Positions 1-6,281 of a stretch of 11,930 nt of DNA are shown in pieces. Source of the stretch: Alteromonas_E sp964230255 (lineage in GTDB: Bacteria; Pseudomonadota; Gammaproteobacteria; Enterobacterales; Alteromonadaceae); assembly GCA_964230255.1 (NCBI GenBank), contig CAXRGW010000039.1, positions 1-11,930 of the forward strand. The letters run 5' to 3'. Position 1 is the first letter of the stretch; every line of letters starts with the position of its first letter. The notes under the pieces were generated by a model, which was not told the origin of the DNA, did no database searches, and saw only the letters and a list, made by a program, of their open reading frames with translations. Both the position numbers and the translations under genes were made by a program.

Positions 1-2931
1 TGCAGAAGCCTCTTGTAAGCCTTGCTGCAGCTGAATTTCGGCTTGTTCACCGACCACTAGATGATCTTTTTCGGCGCTGATAGCTAACGCAGATTCATCT
101 CGACTAGTTGGGTCTGTAAAGTAGTGAATTGAAGACGACCATTGAGTACTACCATCGGGATACTCAATCTCAGCAATCAACTTATAATAGCCCGATAAAG
201 CGTGTTCAAAGGTGCATGTGTTTTGGTGTTCAACTGTGTTAACAGCTGAAGGCTTACAGACTAATTGGATCCAGGGATGTTGCTCTTCATCACTATTAAT
301 GCGCTCCCAGTAATCCCTTATTGGACGCCAGAAACTGGTCGCTTTTTGACTGTAAAACTTAACTTCAACATCGTCTTGCTCGATTCCTTGTAGCGTAACC
401 ACTCGTGCATCTAATGTTATCGGTGTATTGGTATCTAACCACCTATCGAGTTTATTGAGTCCGACGTAATAGGGTTTGCGTGAAAATGGTACCTGCACAA
501 CTTGGCTGTAGATACTTTCGGCTTCATCTGTTGTTACCGAAGCCAGTACATCAGCATAGCCATAGTTAATATCTGAAATTGGTAAAGCTATCGTCAATGA
601 TGCTTGGCCTGCGTCATCTAATAAGCCAGCATCAAAATAATAGCTATTGCGCTCATTAAACCGATTCGTTGCATTATTGGGTTCGAAAACAAATGACTTA
701 TAGTCTTTGAATTCTTGACCGAAGTTTTTAGCCGACATTGAAAGTGATATTTCGGCAAAGGCGCCGGCATATGGTCCGCCGGAGTAATATTCTGCCCCCA
801 CAGTTAGAGGCAACTGCTGGTCGGTAACAACATCTTCGATATTCGACGTTAATGCTACTTTTAGCTTTTGTGCTTTATAGTTTGCGACGTCGAAAGATAA
901 TTCATTTAATACTTCAGAATCTGACTCAAGGTTGTCTAAGTTAATCCAATAGCGGCCATCGGCAACTGAGCTTGGTAGAGTGAATTCACCACTGATAACA
1001 CCAAACTGACTTTGACTTACTTCATAATTTACATAGAAGGAGTCGCAACCCTCCGCTCTCCAGCAATCAATGTCATTTCCATCAGCATAAACGACAGGGT
1101 TTTCTGGCAATGGAGTGATCAGTCGTTCAGCGCCCTGAATCTTCCGCACAAACCCCGCGTATCTAACCGTCTCTCCAGGTCGGTAAATTGGCTTGTTGGT
1201 GATCCCCGCAAAAACGGTACTGCCATCATCTGCGGTGTAATAGCTGTCATCTGTATAGATGTCTGGATAAAGTTTATGGCTATGTTGCACTGCAAATCGT
1301 TCACCATTTGCAAGGGTAAAAAGGAGCTGAAACGATTTCCAGCGACGAAAATTATAGGGCACAACCGCCACCCCAACTTCATTAGTCTTTGCCTTAATCG
1401 GTTGTGATTCCTTTCTGCCCTCCGAACTGCCAATGATAACTACCAGATCAAAATCCGTATCTGCAACCGGTTGGTTTGTGCGTATATCACTGATAAACAC
1501 CAGCAACTCTTTCGCGGAACGCTGCACAATGGCGTTATAGTTAGTTTTCTGAACGAAAAACTCTCTGTCTTGCCAAGAGTCATCATCAACAGTAACTCGC
1601 CCTTTTAGGCTTGTCGCATCAACCAATATCTCTGGTAAAAGATTGGTATCAGATAGTGTGTTTGCAGCGCCGCTGGGTATTAAAACTTTGGTTGCGTAAT
1701 CTTCACCTGGGTCAACCGGCGCGTAATCTACCTCATCAATACTGACGGTGAGTTGATCATAATTAATTGATTGATGAACAAGGGTTAATGGCTCATCTGA
1801 CGTTATTGCATGACTGTAAAAGGGCGAATAGTGCGCTGCCTCGAAGTCTCCCGAGGTCAGTTCAACTACGTTCTCTAGAGGCCGTCCGAATACGTCTCTA
1901 ATCGACTCTAAACAGGTTAATCTAAAGGTGTGTCTCGGGAACTTTGTGTATAAATCGATGCTTTTTTTATTAGAGTTGTAGTATGAGCGTCGCGGCATTA
2001 GTAACACGCCAGCATCAGCTAATGAATCAGCACAACTTTCAAACTCGTCGCTATGCACGGGCGCTGAGAAATTAAGAGTAACTCTTCTTTCTGGCGGACA
2101 TGGCTGATCATCTCTGCACTCGTGGCCAATATACCTAAAGTCACCAAAGGTTTTTATTGGTCGGTTTGTTCTTGATATGTTTTTCTGACGTGATGTCAAT
2201 GTGCCTAAGGGAGTGGTTATACCTTCGCCTTGGTAAAGGTGATAGTTACTATCAGGCGAGAGCGAAACGAGAGGCTTTAAAAGCCATTTTTTGTTTTGGT
2301 CAAAAGATAACGTCGCGGTATCAGCATCAGGGTTAGGTAGCACCTGGAACGCTATTGTGTGTTCGTTCTCGTCGATAAGAAACAAGTTATCAATTAAAGA
2401 CGCTTGGTTAACCGGTAAATTAAATTCTACCTTTATCTCAGGTGATGTGGGCGACAGCCACTTAACACTATAAGAATCGATAACGGGGCGCGGGCTTTCG
2501 AATTGGTACTGATAAGGCGGGAATTCGACACCATCCTGACTATACAACCCCTTGTTTATTGAAACACTAAACTTCGTCGCAGGCTGAAAACCGGTGCCCT
2601 CATAAATATCACAGTTTAGGTGGCGCTCATCTGTCCAATACCAGATACACGGCAGAGCCGGCGATGTTTCGATATCTATTGCATCAATTGAAACTCGTTG
2701 CATGGGTACCGAGAACTTGAACTCAATATCACCATAACCTTCATAAATCCATTTTTTTACACTTGTGATTTGCGGAGTTTTAGACTGTTCTGTACGCAAC
2801 GCTGCGCTTTGCCACAGCTTATGGTCGCTGATTGATTGGTCGGTAACAACTTCCGGTGGTTTTTCTGTCGGCTCAGGTGACTGGCACGCTACCAGCGCCA
2901 ACAATATGAAAAGATAAGAAAATCGCAACAT
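1..2931 (-). CDS. Bacterial alpha-2-macroglobulin family lipoprotein, N-terminal 977 residues (3' end beyond window)
   Basis: The frame is open from an ATG at 2931 to base 1, with AAGGG five bases before the ATG. The first 16 residues form a lipoprotein signal ending in L-V-A-C, so Cys16 should be lipidated. A Pro/Glu-rich linker follows. Residues about 45-350 look like two or three Ig-like domains of the Big_5 type (FSVPM near 73, FNLPV near 169, FSAPV near 287). The macroglobulin hallmark is at about 578-594 (TNKPIYRPGETVRYAGF), the MG2 signature. FDVANYKAQ (about 681) and the stretch from RKPYYVGL (818) fit the next MG domains. Family members trap attacking proteases in the envelope; E. 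coli YfhM has about 1650 residues, so roughly 40% is probably missing here. The bait and thioester regions, which would separate YfhM-like from YfaS-like proteins, are outside the window. Arginine is often AGA/AGG, unlike the core genes. The family call is firm; the subtype is open. Confidence 0.88.
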   Translation of the reverse strand, partial: MLRFSYLFILLALVACQSPEPTEKPPEVVTDQSISDHKLWQSAALRTEQSKTPQITSVKKWIYEGYGDIEFKFSVPMQRVSIDAIDIETSPALPCIWYWTDERHLNCDIYEGTGFQPATKFSVSINKGLYSQDGVEFPPYQYQFESPRPVIDSYSVKWLSPTSPEIKVEFNLPVNQASLIDNLFLIDENEHTIAFQVLPNPDADTATLSFDQNKKWLLKPLVSLSPDSNYHLYQGEGITTPLGTLTSRQKNISRTNRPIKTFGDFRYIGHECRDDQPCPPERRVTLNFSAPVHSDEFESCADSLADAGVLLMPRRSYYNSNKKSIDLYTKFPRHTFRLTCLESIRDVFGRPLENVVELTSGDFEAAHYSPFYSHAITSDEPLTLVHQSINYDQLTVSIDEVDYAPVDPGEDYATKVLIPSGAANTLSDTNLLPEILVDATSLKGRVTVDDDSWQDREFFVQKTNYNAIVQRSAKELLVFISDIRTNQPVADTDFDLVVIIGSSEGRKESQPIKAKTNEVGVAVVPYNFRRWKSFQLLFTLANGERFAVQHSHKLYPDIYTDDSYYTADDGSTVFAGITNKPIYRPGETVRYAGFVRKIQGAERLITPLPENPVVYADGNDIDCWRAEGCDSFYVNYEVSQSQFGVISGEFTLPSSVADGRYWINLDNLESDSEVLNELSFDVANYKAQKLKVALTSNIEDVVTDQQLPLTVGAEYYSGGPYAGAFAEISLSMSAKNFGQEFKDYKSFVFEPNNATNRFNERNSYYFDAGLLDDAGQASLTIALPISDINYGYADVLASVTTDEAESIYSQVVQVPFSRKPYYVGLNKLDRWLDTNTPITLDARVVTLQGIEQDDVEVKFYSQKATSFWRPIRDYWERINSDEEQHPWIQLVCKPSAVNTVEHQNTCTFEHALSGYYKLIAEIEYPDGSTQWSSSIHYFTDPTSRDESALAISAEKDHLVVGEQAEIQLQQGLQEASA

Positions 2932-2967
2932 GAATCCCTTCGCCAGATACTTATTAAGTCCGTCACC

Positions 2968-2997
2968 ATTAAATCAGTATTCTGCGGTTGATTGCAA
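2968..2997 (-). promoter_or_regulatory. Possible sigma-70 promoter for the macroglobulin lipoprotein gene
   Basis: On the minus strand a TTGCAA element (2992-2997) is followed after 18 bases by TTTAAT (2968-2973), which differs from TATAAT at one position. Transcription would begin near 2960, giving a leader of about 30 bases before the AAGGG ribosome site. The gene upstream ends 788 bases away, so a promoter of its own is expected, but the -35 match is only 4 of 6. Confidence 0.3.
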
Positions 2998-3136
2998 AGG
3001 TAATCTCAATTGTTGATATAGCTGCGAGTCGAATTAGTGCGCCCCTATGACTTAACATCACCAAACAACACAGAAGTCCCTATATGAGGACTGCATAGTT
3101 TTCTTCAGCCCACATTTTTATATTTCAGGATTGTTT

Positions 3137-3540
3137 TTAAACTTTTAAAATTTGAACCAACTCTTCTTCTGAAATTTGTATTGCAAAATCGAATGGGCTT
3201 CTTCCGACTTTATTTTTCTGCGTAATATTTGGTGATTTTTGCATCAACATTCGGACGATATCGCAGTCACCCCTGGCATTAAATACCGCACACCATAATG
3301 ATTGATTATCAAGTCTATCTATAATGTCAACAGAGCAACCATTGTCTGATAGACTTTTAACGATATTAGGGAACCCGTATTTAATAGCTTATAACAAAGG
3401 AGACTTACCACTTTTATCTTGTGCAGTTTACGGTTCGGATATTAACCAAATCGCAAAAAACGCCTTATCGACCCATAACTATAAGAAAAATATCATTTAA
3501 TTTGTTGCCCAATGTGTTCGAGAAGACGAGACGTATGAAA
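3137..3540 (-). pseudogene. Decayed ankyrin-repeat protein gene
   Basis: The last 83 codons (3388 down to 3140, stop TAA at 3137-3139) read as ankyrin repeats: AIKYGFPNIVKSLSDNG, then DNQSLWCAVFNARGD and IVRMLM, then NKVGRSPFDFAI. The repeat start just upstream, QDKSGKSPLL, is in the same frame but is broken by TAA at 3389-3391, where a Tyr codon would complete the usual PLLYAIKYG. Another in-frame TAA lies at 3428-3430. Before that, ankyrin-like sequence continues in a different frame (SIRRFLRFG, then YPN, about 3469-3433) with stops at 3442-3444 and 3493-3495, so a frameshift lies near 3430. No start codon or ribosome site could yield a stable product. The upstream limit near 3540 is approximate. 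Ankyrin proteins are protein-binding scaffolds; the former partner is unknown. Confidence 0.75.
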
Positions 3541-3654
3541 TTGGATTGCCTATTGCCATTAAAACAATTGACGGCAATTGAACAACTAAAGAGTTTATAA
3601 AAGAATAGCCATAACACCTTTCTTTCGCCCTATTAGAGGCAATCTACAAAATCA

Positions 3655-3714
3655 TCTCATATTTTAATTGATTGTCTCTTTTATAATTAGAACGTCTCAT
3701 TTTTTAATAGCAAA
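3655..3714. repeat. Three degenerate tandem units with 20-base period
   Basis: TCTC occurs at 3655, 3675 and 3695, exactly 20 bases apart, each followed by an A/T-rich stretch with a shared pattern (TCTCATATTTTAATTG, TCTCTTTTATAATTAG, TCTCATTTTTTAATAG). Units one and three agree at 14 of 20 positions, units one and two at 12 of 20. The block lies directly downstream of the flavoprotein gene's stop. Low complexity makes chance similarity possible. Confidence 0.35.
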
Positions 3715-3719
3715 ATACA

Positions 3720-4898
3720 TCAAACATACTGCCCAGCTACCCAACCGCTGGACCATGCCCATTGGAAATTGTAGCCACCGAGCCAGCCGGTTACATCGAC
3801 AACCTCCCCAATAAAGTAAAGGCCGTTGACTTGCTTGGCTTCCATGGTTTTAGACGATAGGTGATTAGTATCCACACCACCCAAGGTCACCTCTGCGGTG
3901 CGGTAACCTTCAGTGCCATTGGGCTTCACTTGCCAATCATTAAAGCGATTACAAATCACAATTAACTGTTTCTCGTTGTATTGCTTTAACGGTTTATTGT
4001 CGATACCAAATACAGCCAAAATAGTTTGCACAAAGCGCTTGGGAAACCATTCATTGAGGACATTCGATAACAGTGAGTTGGTGTTGTTATTGCACAGCTC
4101 CAGTAGCTTATCGGTAAAGTCTGCTGCGGGCGTAATATCAAAACTGACAGTGTCGCCCGGCTCCCAAAAACTTGAGATCTGCAAAACGGCTGGACCACTT
4201 AAACCACGGTGAGTAAACAATAGGCTTTCGTTAAATTGGGTATTGTTGCAACTCGCTGCTGCATCAATGGATACGCCGCTAAGCTCGCTGAGTACCTCTT
4301 TATCTTCCTCGTGCAAAGTGAAGGGTACTAGCGCAGCACGCACTGGAGTCACCGGAATATCAAATTGCTCAGCAATTTTATAACCGAAAGGTGTAGCGCC
4401 CAGTTTCGGCATACTTAAACCACCGGTTGCAACCACCAAAGACTCGCAGTGATACTGACCGTTTCCAGTGTTCACTACAAAACCATTATCGGTTTTTTCA
4501 ATACCCTCAACCGGGCAACGATTTACAACGCGGACATTGGCCTTTTGGCATTCACTGAGCAACATATCAACGATTTGCTTGGCCGAATCATCGCAAAACA
4601 ACTGGCCGAGTGTTTTTTCGTGATGGGCAATGTCGTATTGATTTACCAGCGCAATAAAATCCCATTGGGTATAACGACTCAGTGCTGACTTACAAAAGTG
4701 GGGGTTATTCGATAAGAAATTTTCCGGGCTGGCGTACATATTAGTGAAGTTACACCGACCGCCGCCTGACATCAGAATTTTGCCACCGAGACGCTTGGCG
4801 TGATCGAGCACCACCACATTGCGACCGCGAAAGCCTGCTTGCGCAGCACAAAATAAGCCCGCCGCACCGGCACCAATGACAATTACATCTGTTTTCAT
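3720..4898 (-). CDS. NAD(P)/FAD-dependent oxidoreductase, HI0933/YhiN family
   Basis: This 392-residue cytosolic flavoprotein opens with a Rossmann FAD-binding motif directly after the start (VIVIGAGAAGL, glycines 9, 11 and 14). The family block GGGRCNFTN is at 45-53. A second nucleotide-binding segment, ATGGLSMPKLGATPFGY, is mid-protein, and the C-terminal FAD-contact block GEVVDVTGWLGGYNFQWAWSSG ends it. Length agrees with E. coli YhiN (about 400). No substrate is firmly established for this family, so I give none. The ATG at 4898 is well placed for the FAD fold although no good Shine-Dalgarno precedes it. The gene follows a strong terminator by about 30 bases, so it either has its own weak promoter or depends on read-through. 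No truncation or missing motif is visible. Confidence 0.9.
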   Translation of the reverse strand: MKTDVIVIGAGAAGLFCAAQAGFRGRNVVVLDHAKRLGGKILMSGGGRCNFTNMYASPENFLSNNPHFCKSALSRYTQWDFIALVNQYDIAHHEKTLGQLFCDDSAKQIVDMLLSECQKANVRVVNRCPVEGIEKTDNGFVVNTGNGQYHCESLVVATGGLSMPKLGATPFGYKIAEQFDIPVTPVRAALVPFTLHEEDKEVLSELSGVSIDAAASCNNTQFNESLLFTHRGLSGPAVLQISSFWEPGDTVSFDITPAADFTDKLLELCNNNTNSLLSNVLNEWFPKRFVQTILAVFGIDNKPLKQYNEKQLIVICNRFNDWQVKPNGTEGYRTAEVTLGGVDTNHLSSKTMEAKQVNGLYFIGEVVDVTGWLGGYNFQWAWSSGWVAGQYV

Positions 4899-4928
4899 TC
4901 GTTAGCTATTGCCCAAAAAGTAGCGGGC

Positions 4929-4953
4929 AAAAAAACGCCCCAAGACTGGGGCG
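4929..4953 (-). terminator. Rho-independent terminator after the Prx5-type peroxiredoxin gene
   Basis: Read on the minus strand, CGCCCC (4948-4953), a six-base loop and GGGGCG (4936-4941) form a perfect GC-rich stem followed by seven T (4929-4935). It starts 27 bases past the peroxiredoxin stop and should end the recG-rsmJ-peroxiredoxin transcript before the flavoprotein gene. Confidence 0.9.
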
Positions 4954-4980
4954 TAGTATAACAAACATTTAGCTCGCGAA

Positions 4981-5454
4981 TTAGAGAGCTTTAAGCAAGG
5001 TTTCTGCGTCGCTGACTTCAAACTTGCCTGGTGCTTCAACGTTCAATGCGGTCACTACACCGTCGTCAACGAGCATGCTGTAACGAATTGAACGCACGCC
5101 ACCGAATGCATCGGTGTCCATGTCCATGCCTGCTGCTGCCGTGAAACCAGCATTGCCGTCAGCTAGCATAACAAGGTGCTCGGCATTTTGTGCTTTGCCC
5201 CAAGAATCCATAACGAAAGCATCGTTTACTGATAAACAGATGATGCTATCAACGCCTTTTGCTTGGAACTGATCAGCCAAGGCGACATAGCCTGGCAAAT
5301 GAGCCGCTGAACAGGTGGGGGTAAACGCGCCTGGTACGGCGAAAAACGCCACTTTCTTACCGGCGAATAAGTCCGCCGTTGTTGGGTTTTTCATTTCGCC
5401 ATCTTGTAACAAACTAAAGATTTTCTCAGGTAAGCGAGATCCAACTTCTAACAT
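4981..5454 (-). CDS. Peroxiredoxin of the Prx5 (type II / AhpE-like redoxin) family
   Basis: This 157-residue cytosolic thiol peroxidase should reduce hydrogen peroxide and organic hydroperoxides. The active-site signature PGAFTPTC is at 41-48, with Cys48 as the peroxidatic cysteine and the Thr three residues before it. Cys73 (IICLSV) is the only other cysteine and a candidate resolving residue. The conserved arginine region is GGVRSIRYSMLVDDG (about 118-132). No signal peptide is present. Length fits the stand-alone Prx domain, so it would need glutaredoxin/glutathione or thioredoxin from elsewhere; no glutaredoxin domain is fused. The start is supported by AAGGAG seven bases before the ATG. 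It lies 14 bases after rsmJ and is the last gene before a strong terminator, so it is probably co-transcribed with recG and rsmJ. Confidence 0.93.
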   Translation of the reverse strand: MLEVGSRLPEKIFSLLQDGEMKNPTTADLFAGKKVAFFAVPGAFTPTCSAAHLPGYVALADQFQAKGVDSIICLSVNDAFVMDSWGKAQNAEHLVMLADGNAGFTAAAGMDMDTDAFGGVRSIRYSMLVDDGVVTALNVEAPGKFEVSDAETLLKAL

Positions 5455-5468
5455 GTCGTGCTCCTTAA

Positions 5469-6281
5469 TTAAGTAAAATAAATATCGAATCGATGCTTTT
5501 TACTGCTCATCGACAAATTCGGTTTGCGCTCGGCTAAAAAAGGTGCCGATGCTGGACGTTTAACCACGACCCGTTTGGTCGCCAATGCTAACGCCGGTTC
5601 GAGTAAATTGTCGGCATCTGGGTCAACACCGAGCAGCTGCTGTAAGGCCTGCATTTCTTTTTTAACCAACGCTGATTTCTTGCGGTGCGGAAACATGGGG
5701 TCCAGATATATCGCCTCTGGCCGCTGAAAGTCAGACTCAGATTCACAGGCCCAATCGCTTAACTGCGCTACACTGTCACCGCGACTTAAGTGCAAACGTT
5801 GACATAATTCATGGTCTGGCGCATTAGACTGTAAACGCGCAAGTGCATCAGCCAATAGGGCTGCGACCAATGGTGAGCGTTCGAGCATTGTTACCGTACA
5901 ACCGTTACTTGCTAACACAAAGCTATCGGTACCCAGACCCGCCGTTGCGTCGATAACGCGATAGTCTTGGCTGCCTTTGATACCAATGGCCTTTACCAGC
6001 AATTCGCTTTTGCCACCCCCTTTGGAGCGACGATATTCCAGTGCCGAAGATAAAAAGTCGACACGTACATCGCCATTTTTTGGTGTGTCGGCGTTGCGCA
6101 GTGATAGACCATTATCGCTGAGTACTAGTCCAACACCTTCATCGATGGAATTGACTTGCTGCCAGGCTTGCCCGTGCAGCAAGTCATTTATTTTGACTGC
6201 CAGATCTTGAGTGCTTTCGGTTGCTGACCGCTCATCTACTACTGGAATAGCTTTTGTTTGATGATTATCAAGCGTTGCCAT
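5469..6281 (-). CDS. rsmJ: 16S rRNA (guanine-1516-N2)-methyltransferase RsmJ
   Basis: RsmJ (YhiQ in E. coli) uses S-adenosylmethionine to methylate N2 of G1516 in the small-subunit rRNA. The AdoMet motif I is DATAGLGTDSFVLASNG (111-127), followed by MLERSP as the acidic-loop region. The family block YLDPMFPHRKKSALVKKEM is at 192-210, and the protein ends with KRPASAPFL and KHRFDIY, as in E. coli. At 270 residues it is about 20 longer than the E. coli enzyme, all in a variable N-terminus. The ATG at 6281 overlaps the end of recG by 14 bases and has GGGAG four bases upstream; no better internal start is obvious. The overlap implies co-transcription with recG. Confidence 0.95.
   Translation of the reverse strand: MATLDNHQTKAIPVVDERSATESTQDLAVKINDLLHGQAWQQVNSIDEGVGLVLSDNGLSLRNADTPKNGDVRVDFLSSALEYRRSKGGGKSELLVKAIGIKGSQDYRVIDATAGLGTDSFVLASNGCTVTMLERSPLVAALLADALARLQSNAPDHELCQRLHLSRGDSVAQLSDWACESESDFQRPEAIYLDPMFPHRKKSALVKKEMQALQQLLGVDPDADNLLEPALALATKRVVVKRPASAPFLAERKPNLSMSSKKHRFDIYFT

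Larger units (their letters stand above)
2932..3719. other. AT-rich gene-poor interval between the macroglobulin and flavoprotein genes
   Basis: These 788 bases hold no intact gene that I can support. From right to left they contain a degenerate 20-base-period repeat (3655-3714), about 110 bases with nothing recognisable, the ankyrin pseudogene (3137-3540) and a 205-base leader before the macroglobulin gene with a possible promoter. A short hairpin, AGTCC/GGACT around an 8-base loop at 3075-3092, has no T-run and is not a convincing terminator. No transposase fragment, tRNA gene or terminal inverted repeat was seen. Confidence 0.6.

Noticed and set aside
1012..1433. Overlapping short open frames on both strands
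   Set aside because: They lie inside the macroglobulin gene in other frames or on the other strand, with no recognisable motif or ribosome site. The 977-codon frame explains the region.
3324..3497. Plus-strand open frame of about 57 codons, continuing past a stop to about 3581
   Set aside because: It starts with ATG and the translation looks soluble, with a short resemblance (INQIAKNAL) to mobilisation proteins. However, it is antisense to clear ankyrin repeats, has no convincing ribosome site, and is broken by a TAA.
3421..3500. Possible integron attC-like recombination site
   Set aside because: Imperfect dyads around the CGCCTTATCG/CCCATAAC stretch were examined, but no matching pair of core sites (GTTRRRY with RYYYAAC) was found and no integrase is nearby.
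4911..4928. Second hairpin (GCCC/GGGC) between the terminator and the flavoprotein gene
   Set aside because: Only four base pairs around a ten-base loop with no T-run. Too weak to call a terminator or attenuator.
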